Origin: Diaminobutyricibacter sp. McL0608
Lineage (GTDB): Bacteria > Actinomycetota > Actinomycetes > Actinomycetales > Microbacteriaceae
DNA: 64,000 bases
Direction of reading: 5' to 3'
Assembly: GCF_039613825.1 (NCBI RefSeq)
Contig: NZ_CP154826.1
Coordinates: 2,728,001-2,792,000, forward strand
A program made the position numbers and the translations under genes. Below the pieces are notes generated by a model. It saw only the letters and a program-made list of their open reading frames with translations, ran no database searches and was not told where the DNA came from. Below, piece after piece: positions 15,993 through 23,592 of the stretch (within the stretch, counting starts at the first letter, position 1; each line of letters starts with the position of its first letter).

Positions 15993-16718
15993 TCAGCTGG
16001 GTTCCGGCCCGCCCGTGTCGTCGTCCTCGACCAGTTCCAGGTGTCCCGCGCGCTGCTCACGAGCGCGCGCGGTGACCATCCGGTCGTTGAGGAAGGACAC
16101 CAGCGTTCCGCTCGCAGTACCGACGATGGCGATACCACCGATCATCAGGATGACGGCGAGCACCCGTCCCATGATCGTGATCGGGAAGTAGTCGCCGTAG
16201 CCGACGGTGGCCATCGTCACGCACGCCCACCAGATCGAATCGCCGAAGCTCGTGATGTTCGCACCTTTGGCGCCGCGCTCGGCTGCGTACTCGGCGAGGG
16301 AGATCACGTAGATGAACATCACGACGAATGTCGCTGCGATGATGATGACCCGGCGGCGCAGAGCGGCGCCCGAGTTGCCTCCGAGGAGCGGGATCCTGCC
16401 CAGGTACTTGAGCAGGCGGAACGGCCGGGCGATCGGGAGGATCACCGACAGCAGATCAACCTTGCTGTGGCCGATGAAGAACCATTTGTGCGGGCTCAGG
16501 ACGATGCGCACGGTGTAGTCGACGATGAACGCGACCCAGACCACGGCGAGGATCACACCGATCACGATGGCCCCATCCGACGTCAAGGTCCTGTCGAGGA
16601 TGCTCCACGAATAGGCGATCAGGAAGAGGACGGAGGCCGCCATGAGCGGCCACGTCGTGACATCTTCCCAGCGGTCGCGCGCCGCCGTGCTCTTCGTCGA
16701 CTTCGGCTTTGCGGCCAT
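15993..16718 (-). CDS. Voltage-gated-type potassium channel
   Basis: A 241-residue ion-channel protein with six membrane segments. The selectivity filter TMATVGYGDYFP is near 193-204. The preceding pore helix is SIWWACVTMATVGYGD, and an S4-like basic helix lies around LPIARPFRLLKYLGRIPLL. A short cytoplasmic tail (FLNDRMVTAR...) lacks RCK/TrkA or cyclic-nucleotide domains. Four subunits should form a K+ channel in the cytoplasmic membrane. Its start overlaps the stop of the upstream SDR gene by one base, suggesting one mRNA. Confidence 0.92.
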   Translation of the reverse strand: MAAKPKSTKSTAARDRWEDVTTWPLMAASVLFLIAYSWSILDRTLTSDGAIVIGVILAVVWVAFIVDYTVRIVLSPHKWFFIGHSKVDLLSVILPIARPFRLLKYLGRIPLLGGNSGAALRRRVIIIAATFVVMFIYVISLAEYAAERGAKGANITSFGDSIWWACVTMATVGYGDYFPITIMGRVLAVILMIGGIAIVGTASGTLVSFLNDRMVTARAREQRAGHLELVEDDDTGGPEPS

Positions 16719-17500
16719 CAGCTGTCGTCTCGGACGGCGAGCGCGCCTTTGTGGAACCGGTACGGCGCCGCCTGGGCAACCGGTTTGATCACGATCAGGT
16801 CGAGGTCGACGTGCGGCGGCCGTTCGAGTGCTGCGACGATCGTCTCGGCGACATCCTCCGCGGTCAGCGGATGAGGTACGTCGGCGTACACCGCGTCGGC
16901 GCGCGCCTGGTCACCGCCGAAGCGGACGAGCGAGAACTCCTCCGTCGCGACCATGCCGGGCGCGACCTCCACCACTCTGATCGGCTCACCGTTCAGCTCC
17001 AGCCGCAACACCTCGGTCAGCGCGTGCTCGGCGAACTTCGCGGCGTTGTAGCCGCCCCCGCCCACGTACGCTGTGTGCCCGGCGATCGACGTGATGTTGA
17101 GGATGTCCGCATGGCCGCTTTCGGCGGCACCGGCACGGAGCAGCGGAAGCAGCGCCTCGATCACCCGCTTCGTCGCGATCACGTTGACGTCGAACATCCG
17201 CACCCAGTCCTCGACCAGGGACTTCTCGACGCTGTCGAGCCCGAGCGCGCCACCCGCGTTGTTCACGAGCGAATGGATCGGCCCGGTCTCCTCCAGGTAC
17301 CGGCGCAGCGCATCCACGTCGTCCTGGTTCGTGAGGTCGGCGGTGAACACCGACATGCCGGTCTCGTCGGCGAGCGCTGCAAGACGCTCTGCGCGCCGGG
17401 CGACACCCACGACATCCCACCCCTGGGTACGGAAGAGCCGCGCCGTCGCCGCTCCGATACCGGAACTCGCACCCGTCACGACCACTCGCCTTTTCGTCAT
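16718..17500 (-). CDS. Short-chain dehydrogenase/reductase (YdfG-like)
   Basis: A 260-residue classical SDR. The cofactor motif TGASSGIG is at 9-16, NNAGGALG near 86-93, the catalytic Ser in NITSIAGHTAYVGGGG and YNAAKFAEHAL near 158-168. The pattern resembles YdfG-type NADP serine/3-hydroxy-acid dehydrogenases; the substrate is inferred only at that level. Divergent from metY, with the K+ channel gene directly downstream. Confidence 0.88.
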   Translation of the reverse strand: MTKRRVVVTGASSGIGAATARLFRTQGWDVVGVARRAERLAALADETGMSVFTADLTNQDDVDALRRYLEETGPIHSLVNNAGGALGLDSVEKSLVEDWVRMFDVNVIATKRVIEALLPLLRAGAAESGHADILNITSIAGHTAYVGGGGYNAAKFAEHALTEVLRLELNGEPIRVVEVAPGMVATEEFSLVRFGGDQARADAVYADVPHPLTAEDVAETIVAALERPPHVDLDLIVIKPVAQAAPYRFHKGALAVRDDS

Positions 17501-17548
17501 GACCCCTATTTTCCTCGTCAGCCCGGATTACGCAGTATTTCGGCGTCA

Positions 17549-17577
17549 TTGCCGCGTGCCGGATGCCCGCCTAGCCT
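17549..17577 (+). promoter_or_regulatory. Predicted metY promoter
   Basis: TTGCCG (17549-17554), 17 bases, TAGCCT (17572-17577). The predicted start near 17584 leaves a leader of about 49 bases with an AGGAG ribosome site before ATG 17633. The leader is too short for a SAM riboswitch and shows no extended stem. Confidence 0.5.
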
Positions 17578-17632
17578 GAGGATGCGGTGACAGGACCACG
17601 CTCACCGACCACCCGACTCCCAGGAGAGCACA

Positions 17633-18955
17633 ATGACCAACGCCGCCGAATGGCAGTTCGAGACCAAGCAGATCCACACCGGCGCCTCGCCCGACCCCGT
17701 CACCAACGCGCGTGCGACGCCGATCTACCAGACCACGTCGTACGTGTTCAACAACTCGGCGCACGCCAAGAACCTGTTCGCGCTCGCTGAGTTCGGCAAC
17801 ATCTACACGCGCATCCAGAACCCCACCCAGGCGGTCGTCGAGGAGCGCGTCGCCGCACTCGAAGGGGGCACCGGTGCCCTCCTCGTCGCCTCCGGCCAGG
17901 CCGCGGAGACCTTCGCTGTGCTGAACATCGCACAGGCGGGCGACCACATCGTCTCGTCGAGCTCGATCTACGGCGGCACGTACAACCTCTTCAAGTACAC
18001 GCTCGCCAAGCTCGGAATCGAGACCACGTTCGTCGAGAACCAGGACGATGCCGACGAGTGGCGCCGCGCCGTCCGTCCGAACACCAAGCTGTTCTTCGCC
18101 GAGACCATCGGCAACCCGAAGATCAACATCCTCGACATCACGCTCGTCGCAGACGTCGCGCACGAGGCGGGTGTTCCGCTCATCGTCGACAACACGATCG
18201 CGACGCCGTACCTGATCCGCCCGTTCGAGTTCGGCGCCGACATCGTCATCCACTCGGCGACGAAGTTCCTCGGGGGACACGGAACGGTCATCGGCGGCGT
18301 CATCGTCGACGGCGGAAAGTTCGAGTGGTCGAAGAACGTCGCGAAGTTCCCCGGCCTCACCGAGCCGGACCCGTCGTACCACGGCGCCAGCTACACGGCT
18401 GCCGTCGGCGACGGACTCGCCTACATCATCAAGGCGCGCGTCCAGCTGCTCCGCGACCTCGGGTCGGCGATCGCCCCCGCCAGCGCCTGGCAGCTCATCC
18501 AGGGCATCGAGACGCTCTCGCTGCGCGTGGAGCGCCACGTGCAGAACGCCCAGGAGATCGCCGAATACCTCGAGAACCACCCGGATGTCGCATCCGTCAA
18601 CTACTCCGGACTCCCGACGAGCCCGTGGTACGCGGCCGCCAACAAGTACGCGCCCAAGGGCGTCGGCGCGGTGCTGTCGTTCGAACTCAAGGGCGGGGTG
18701 GATGCGGGCGCAGCGCTCGTCGACAACCTCTCGCTCTTCAGCCACCTCGCCAACATCGGCGACGTGCGCAGCCTGGTGATCCACCCGGCGTCGACCACCC
18801 ACTCGCAGCTCACCCCTGAGCAGCAGCTGACCGCCGGCGTCACGCCTGGTCTGGTTCGCCTGTCGGTGGGTCTCGAGAACATCGACGACCTGAAGGCGGA
18901 CCTCGACGCGGGGCTCGCCGCCGCACGCTCGGTCGCGGAGGCCGCGCGCGCCTGA
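17633..18955 (+). CDS. metY: O-acetylhomoserine (thiol)-lyase / cysteine synthase
   Basis: A 440-residue PLP enzyme of the Cys/Met metabolism family. It starts with the typical WQFETKQIHTG, binds PLP through the Lys in HSATKFLGGHG (about 209), and has the AEGGTGALLVASGQAA-like region (ALEGGTGALLVASGQAAE). It condenses O-acetylhomoserine with sulfide to homocysteine in direct-sulfurylation methionine synthesis. metX, encoding the enzyme that makes the substrate, follows 184 bases downstream but behind a repeat and a terminator, so it is separately transcribed. Confidence 0.95.
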   Translation: MTNAAEWQFETKQIHTGASPDPVTNARATPIYQTTSYVFNNSAHAKNLFALAEFGNIYTRIQNPTQAVVEERVAALEGGTGALLVASGQAAETFAVLNIAQAGDHIVSSSSIYGGTYNLFKYTLAKLGIETTFVENQDDADEWRRAVRPNTKLFFAETIGNPKINILDITLVADVAHEAGVPLIVDNTIATPYLIRPFEFGADIVIHSATKFLGGHGTVIGGVIVDGGKFEWSKNVAKFPGLTEPDPSYHGASYTAAVGDGLAYIIKARVQLLRDLGSAIAPASAWQLIQGIETLSLRVERHVQNAQEIAEYLENHPDVASVNYSGLPTSPWYAAANKYAPKGVGAVLSFELKGGVDAGAALVDNLSLFSHLANIGDVRSLVIHPASTTHSQLTPEQQLTAGVTPGLVRLSVGLENIDDLKADLDAGLAAARSVAEAARA

Positions 18956-18958
18956 GTT

Positions 18959-19022
18959 TGCTGGCGGCGCCGGTCCCCGCCCGGCGCCGCATGGCTTCGC
19001 TGCGGCCCGACGTGACGGCTCT
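18959..19022 (-). repeat. Inverted copy of the intergenic repeat
   Basis: On the minus strand this stretch contains GGGCCGCAGCGAAGCC, GCGGCGCCGGGCG, GGACCGGCG and GCCAGCAAA in the same order and spacing as 10065-10130, with only a few substitutions. It directly follows the metY stop and is followed by a terminator at 19050, just as the other locus is. Confidence 0.7.
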
Positions 19023-19049
19023 TCGCGAAGCTGCGCAACGGGATACTCG

Positions 19050-19087
19050 AAAGTGGCCCGCGGTCTTCGGATCGTGGGCCACTTTTG
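19050..19087 (+). terminator. metY: metY terminator with UUCG tetraloop
   Basis: Arms AAAGTGGCCC (19050-19059) and GGGCCACTTT (19076-19085) continue inward through a second helix (CGGTC/GATCG) closed by TTCG, then TT. UUCG loops are exceptionally stable. It separates metY from metX. Confidence 0.8.
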
Positions 19088-19139
19088 CGCGCGGCGTAAC
19101 ACGGCGGCGAGTGCACGCACGGTCAGACAGAATTGGTCC

Positions 19140-20345
19140 ATGGAGTGGCAGACATCGGCAGACACCGCGCCGTCGAGTTTCATCACCGAGGCCCAGGCCC
19201 GGTCGCTCCTCGGCAAGCCTCCGGCGAGCGGCGCGTGGCGTGAGAGCGACCCGGCCGGCAACCGGCAGTTCGCCGGCATCGGCGCCTTCACGTTCGAGAG
19301 CGGCGAGAACCTCCCCTATGTCCGGATCGCCTACGAGACCTGGGGCGAACTCTCCCCCACGCGCGACAACGCTGTCCTCGTTCTTCACGCACTGACCGGC
19401 GACAGCCACCTCATCGGAACCGGCGGTCCCGGGCATCCGACCGCCGGCTGGTGGGACGGAATCGTCGGCCCGGGCAAAGCCATCGACACCGACCGCTGGT
19501 TCGTCGTCGCCCCCAACATGATCGGCGGCTGCCAGGGAACCACCGGGCCCGCGTCCCTCGCGCCCGACGGTTACGAGTGGGGGCCGCGCTTCCCGTTCAC
19601 GACCATCCGGGACCAGGTGAACGCGCAGGCCGCTTTCTCCGACGCGATCGGCGTCCAGCGCTGGGCGGGCGTCATCGGCGGATCGATGGGCGGGATGCAG
19701 TCGCTCGAGTGGGCGGTCGGCCACCCCGAGCGGGTCGAAAGGGTCGCCGTCATCGCCGCACCGCCGCGGTCCACGGCGGACCAGATCGCACTCAACTCGG
19801 TTCAGATCGAAGCCGTGCGCACCGATCCTCTCTTCCGCTCCGGGCACTACTACGACGCGGATGACGGCGACGGCCCGCACCGCGGTCTCGCTCTCGCCCG
19901 TCGGATGGCGCTCCTCAACTACCGCAGCCCGTCTGAGCTCAACAACCGGTTCGAACGGGAATGGCAGAGCGAGATCAGTCCGCTCGGCAAAGGCGGCCGG
20001 TTCGCTGTCGAGTCGTACCTCGATTTCCACGGAAACAAGTTCACGCGACGGTTCGACGCGAACAGCTACATCACCCTTGTCGAGGCGATGAATTCGCACG
20101 ATGTCGGGCGTGATCGCGGAGGGGTGGAGGCAGCCCTGGCCCGCGCGACATCACGCGCGCTCGTCGTCGGGATCGACAGCGACCGCCTGTTCCCCCTCGA
20201 AGGCCAGGTGGAGATAGCGCGACACCTGCCCGGCAACATCGACGGAGACTCCACCGTCGTATTAGAGTCTGATTTCGGGCACGATGGCTTCCTGATCGAA
20301 GACGACCTGGTCGGGGAACAGCTCCGCCGTCTGTTCGCAGAATAG
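19140..20345 (+). CDS. metX: Homoserine O-acetyltransferase
   Basis: A 401-residue alpha/beta-hydrolase-fold acyltransferase that makes O-acetylhomoserine from homoserine and acetyl-CoA. The nucleophile elbow is GGSMGGMQSLEWA (Ser about 180). The acid Asp is in DSDRLFP (about 343), and the His in GHDGFLIE (about 380). The family marker NGD/HALTGDSH appears as LHALTGDSHL. ATG 19140 fits CAGAAT (19128-19133) plus six bases; the upstream in-frame start lies inside the terminator of metY and is rejected. A sensor-kinase gene begins 12 bases after the stop. Confidence 0.95.
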   Translation: MEWQTSADTAPSSFITEAQARSLLGKPPASGAWRESDPAGNRQFAGIGAFTFESGENLPYVRIAYETWGELSPTRDNAVLVLHALTGDSHLIGTGGPGHPTAGWWDGIVGPGKAIDTDRWFVVAPNMIGGCQGTTGPASLAPDGYEWGPRFPFTTIRDQVNAQAAFSDAIGVQRWAGVIGGSMGGMQSLEWAVGHPERVERVAVIAAPPRSTADQIALNSVQIEAVRTDPLFRSGHYYDADDGDGPHRGLALARRMALLNYRSPSELNNRFEREWQSEISPLGKGGRFAVESYLDFHGNKFTRRFDANSYITLVEAMNSHDVGRDRGGVEAALARATSRALVVGIDSDRLFPLEGQVEIARHLPGNIDGDSTVVLESDFGHDGFLIEDDLVGEQLRRLFAE

Positions 20346-20357
20346 AGAGAAGGTCGA

Positions 20358-21521
20358 ATGTCGCGCATCCAGAAGGAGCGTGATCGCCTTCTCAGCACCA
20401 CGGCGCGCTACGTCGGCCTGACGGCGACGGCGACGACGCTGCTCTGCCTGAGCATCCCGGGCGCCATGCCTCTGCCTCTCTATCTGGCATCCGTGGTGCT
20501 GCTCGCCGGGCTGGCGTACGGCCAGTTGCGCCTCGGCTCGCTGCACCCCGGCATCTGGGTGGTCACGATCGTGGCCGCCGGCGTGGCACTCGTCCTCATG
20601 CAGGTGCTCCCCGATGTCCCGCTCAACCCGGCCGCGCTGAGCGCCGTGGGCATGCTCGCGGGCGGTGCCGTCGCATCCACCTCGATCGTGCTCGTCACCA
20701 CGCCGAGGCGCGTCACGGCCCTGATCGTCTCGTTCTGCATCACCTTCTCGGCCGCTGCCGCCGCCCTGCTCATGACAGGATCGCGGCTCGCCGAACCGCT
20801 TGCCCTGACCCTCGCGGGATGGTGCGCCCTCACCATCACGGGCGTCTGGCTGTCACGCACCGTGCCTCGCACGCTCAAACGCATCACGACGATGAGCCGC
20901 GCCTACCGCGTCGAACGCCACGCCAGTGAGACCGAAGCCCGTCGACGCCAGGGCGCCCGGCTCCTGCACGACACCGTGCTCGCCACCCTCACCCTCCTCG
21001 CACACTCCGGTGTCGGTGTGAGCGTGTCCGCTCTCACCGAGCAGGCGGCAGAGGATGCGGCACTGCTGCGGCAGCTGCGGCTCGGCTTCAACCCCGACCC
21101 CACGGCTTCCGGCGACTACAAACTGAAGCCCGTCGAAGAGTCCACCCTCGGCAACACTCTCGAGTCGGTCAAGCAGCGCTTCAAACGCATGGGCCTAGAA
21201 GTCAACTGGCACGGGACCGGACAGGTGCTGCTTCCGAGCGAAGTGCTCGACTCGTTCCTCCTGGCACTCGCAGAATGCCTCGAGAACGTGCGCAGGCACA
21301 GCGGCGTCAGCGAAGCGCACGTGACCATCACCGACGACGAGACGACCGTGCGTGCCATGGTCACCGACTCCGGCAAAGGCTTCGACGTCGCCAGCATCGA
21401 AGAAGGGCGCCTCGGCTTCACGGAGTCGATCGTCGCTCGACTCCGCGACGTCGGCGGGAACGCCCGCCTCTTCTCGTCGCCCGGTTCGGGCACGACCGTC
21501 GTCCTGGAGGTGCCGAAGTGA
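20358..21521 (+). CDS. Membrane sensor histidine kinase (HisKA_3/NarL-type partner)
   Basis: A 387-residue protein. Several membrane helices (within about 15-165) are followed by a coiled stretch. The phospho-acceptor box is RRRQGARLLHDTVLATLT (His about 206), and the ATP-binding part has ALAECLENVRRHSGVSEAHV (N box) and VTDSGKGFD (G1 box). No extracellular sensor domain is seen, so it probably senses within the membrane, like DesK-type kinases. A GAGAAGG ribosome site precedes ATG 20358. It sits 12 bases after metX and overlaps the next gene by four bases. Confidence 0.88.
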   Translation: MSRIQKERDRLLSTTARYVGLTATATTLLCLSIPGAMPLPLYLASVVLLAGLAYGQLRLGSLHPGIWVVTIVAAGVALVLMQVLPDVPLNPAALSAVGMLAGGAVASTSIVLVTTPRRVTALIVSFCITFSAAAAALLMTGSRLAEPLALTLAGWCALTITGVWLSRTVPRTLKRITTMSRAYRVERHASETEARRRQGARLLHDTVLATLTLLAHSGVGVSVSALTEQAAEDAALLRQLRLGFNPDPTASGDYKLKPVEESTLGNTLESVKQRFKRMGLEVNWHGTGQVLLPSEVLDSFLLALAECLENVRRHSGVSEAHVTITDDETTVRAMVTDSGKGFDVASIEEGRLGFTESIVARLRDVGGNARLFSSPGSGTTVVLEVPK

Positions 21522-22708
21522 CCTCATCCCTCGCCTCCGCAGTGACGAGCGCGACCGAACGCGACGCGCTCAACCGGTCGCGCCTCGAAATCGGGTTCAA
21601 CCTCACCGGGTGCGTTCTCATCGCCTATCAGGTGACGATCATGCTGCTCAACCTCGGGAGCTACCCGGCGATCCAGTACACGATCGCGGCGTGGGTGATC
21701 CTCATCGCGACGCTCGTCGTCGGGCTGATCATCCACCGCCGCTACTCCGAACTCCTGCCGACCGGGCTTTTCATCGGAGCGCTCGCCGCGTGGGCCGTCG
21801 TGGTCGGGCTGGACATCGCCGGTACCTGGAACTCCGGAGACCAGGGCGCCCCGCCGACCGCCGCCGTCGCTGTCGGAGCCGCCCTCCTGCTCTGCGTCAC
21901 ACTGCGGCCCCCGCGCGACATCGTGATCACGTCGATCGCACTCGGCATCATCCTCGCCGGAGCGTTCGCGTTGCACGGCCAGCACGACCCCTTCGCACTC
22001 GGGCCCGCATTCATCACGATCGCACTGTCCGTCGCGCCTCCCCTGCTCGGTGTGCAGATCGTGCGGTCGCTGCGCACCGTCGTGCAACTCGAGCTCGACC
22101 TGGTGCAGGTGCAGAGCACGGTGAGCTCTCCGCGGTTCGCGGTGGGCATGATGGCCAGCGAAGAACTCGCACGTCTCGACCTCGCGGCCGAACGCCTGCT
22201 CGACGGCGTCGCGACAGGACGCACCCCGCTGCCCCTGGACGAGCACACGGCCTCCGAAGCCGCGTCCATCGCGACCGAACTGCGGCTCCACCTCATCCAG
22301 GGTCGGCGCGAGACGTGGCTCTACCACGCCGTCACAGAATCCGCCCTGCTCGGCCCTGCCGTCACCGTGAGCGACCCCGACGGCCTTGCCGGACTCCTCA
22401 CCCGCGATCAGCGCGACGGGCTCCTCACTGCCATCTGGCTGCTCATCAGCGATCCCGTGCGTCTGGGCCAGAACCAGCCGCGCGAACTCCAGGTGACGCT
22501 CGAACGGCGCGTCCGGGAGCACGGAATGGACCCGTCGGCCGGAATTCACATCCCGATAAGGATTTCAGCCACCGGTGTGCCGCGAAACGGGGTAGACCCT
22601 GCGGCGTGGCAAGCTATCAGGAAGGTGGGTCGATACGTCGAGACCTTCACGGGTACATCGCTGCTGATTGAAATCGAAAGCGTTGTCGACAATCCGGCCG
22701 ACCTGTAA
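21518..22708 (+). CDS. Degenerate kinase-like membrane protein, partner of the sensor kinase
   Basis: A 396-residue protein starting at GTG 21518, four bases inside the kinase gene (GTGA); an earlier in-frame start lies deep in that gene and is rejected. Five or six membrane helices occupy about residues 25-190. The soluble part (from about 205) has helix-rich sequence in the place of a kinase dimerisation domain (EELARLDLAAERLLDG) but no HD box, and I see no N or G boxes. This is the look of a pseudokinase or accessory sensor. Function unknown; its position between kinase and regulator implies a role in the same signalling unit. Confidence 0.7.
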   Translation: MTSSLASAVTSATERDALNRSRLEIGFNLTGCVLIAYQVTIMLLNLGSYPAIQYTIAAWVILIATLVVGLIIHRRYSELLPTGLFIGALAAWAVVVGLDIAGTWNSGDQGAPPTAAVAVGAALLLCVTLRPPRDIVITSIALGIILAGAFALHGQHDPFALGPAFITIALSVAPPLLGVQIVRSLRTVVQLELDLVQVQSTVSSPRFAVGMMASEELARLDLAAERLLDGVATGRTPLPLDEHTASEAASIATELRLHLIQGRRETWLYHAVTESALLGPAVTVSDPDGLAGLLTRDQRDGLLTAIWLLISDPVRLGQNQPRELQVTLERRVREHGMDPSAGIHIPIRISATGVPRNGVDPAAWQAIRKVGRYVETFTGTSLLIEIESVVDNPADL

Positions 22709-22747
22709 CCGGAAGCCCCCCGGCGACCGCATGATGAAAGGCCACAC

Positions 22748-23404
22748 GTGAGCGAGCCAGCGCAACCCATTCGTATTGCGATCGTTGACGACCACAAGAT
22801 GCTTCTCGGCGCACTCACCGAGTGGATCCGCAGCGCAGCAGACGACATCCGCATGGTCGCGGCCGTCGCCAGCTGGCCGGAGTTGCTGACGCATCCTGAG
22901 TTCCCCGTCGACGTCGTACTCCTCGATCTCGACCTCAAAGACAACATCCCCGTGTCGTTGAAGCTGTCGACGCTGAAGACGACCGGCGTCCGGACTGTGC
23001 TCATGAGCACGTACTCGGAGCCGGCAGTCGTCCGCGAAGCCCTCGCGGCCGGGGCGCTCGGGTACCTCGTCAAGAGCGAAGACGCGGAGATGATCGTTGA
23101 GGCGATCCGCGCCGCGAGCAAAGGCGAGTCGTTCATCTCGGCAGAACTCGACCTGGCGCTCAACGCCGGCGAAGTGGGCGGTGCCCCCAAGCTCAGCGCT
23201 CAGGAACGCCGCGTGATGGCGCTCTACGGTGCGGGCGAACCCGTCAAGGCTGTCGCGTTCCAGCTCGGTATCTCAGACGAGACGGCGAAGAGCTACCTCA
23301 AGCGGATTCGTGAGAAGTATCGCGTCGCCGGGTACGACGTGGGAACGAAGGTCGCGCTGCGCAAGCGCGCCATCCAGGACGGGATCCTGCTGCAGGGCGA
23401 CTGA
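22748..23404 (+). CDS. Response regulator, LuxR/NarL family
   Basis: A 218-residue regulator. The receiver domain has VDDHKMLL (acidic pocket), phospho-acceptor Asp in VVLLDLDLKDN (about 59), Ser/Thr in LMSTYSE and Lys in GYLVKSED (about 113). The C-terminal helix-turn-helix is LSAQERRVMALYGAGE...SDETAKSYLKRIREKY (about 146-200). GTG 22748 follows an AAAGG ribosome site. It should be phosphorylated by the kinase encoded at 20358. Target genes are not evident. Confidence 0.9.
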   Translation: MSEPAQPIRIAIVDDHKMLLGALTEWIRSAADDIRMVAAVASWPELLTHPEFPVDVVLLDLDLKDNIPVSLKLSTLKTTGVRTVLMSTYSEPAVVREALAAGALGYLVKSEDAEMIVEAIRAASKGESFISAELDLALNAGEVGGAPKLSAQERRVMALYGAGEPVKAVAFQLGISDETAKSYLKRIREKYRVAGYDVGTKVALRKRAIQDGILLQGD

Positions 23405-23414
23405 GCCTGTACGT

Positions 23415-23448
23415 GCTGGCGCGCCGTGCTTGCTGGCGCGCTGTGCTT
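23415..23448 (+). repeat. Tandem 17-base repeat after the response regulator
   Basis: GCTGGCGCGCCGTGCTT (23415-23431) is followed at once by GCTGGCGCGCTGTGCTT (23432-23448), one mismatch. It lies 11 bases behind the stop and before the terminator. Confidence 0.6.
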
Positions 23449-23462
23449 GCACGCCCGCGAGG

Positions 23463-23513
23463 GGTGCCAGAAGTGGGTTTCGGCCCGCGTGAATAGTACT
23501 TCTCGCACCTTTC
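23463..23513 (+). terminator. Hairpin between convergent response regulator and MFS genes
   Basis: GGTGCCAGAAGT (23463-23474) pairs with ACTTCTCGCACC (23498-23509), 11 of 12 bases, with a further GGG/CCC inside the loop, followed by TTT. It is probably the terminator of the kinase-regulator operon. Confidence 0.55.
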
Positions 23514-23556
23514 GCGGGATCGAAGGTGACCGGCCGGCGCGTCAGAGGCGACTGGA

Positions 23557-23592
23557 GTCACAGCGCGACGGGAAGTCACAGCGCGACGGGGG
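23557..23592 (-). repeat. Tandem duplication covering the MFS gene stop codon
   Basis: GTCACAGCGCGACGGGAA (23557-23574) and GTCACAGCGCGACGGGGG (23575-23592). On the minus strand the second unit holds the last codons and TGA of the MFS gene, and the first is a copy just downstream. Confidence 0.6.

Noticed and set aside
17578-17632. SAM riboswitch in the metY leader
   Set aside because: The leader is only about 49-55 bases and has no long-range pairing or conserved core.
17546-19291. A 581-codon minus-strand open frame across metY
   Set aside because: It is antisense to a certain metY gene, and its product is a typical GC-rich shadow.
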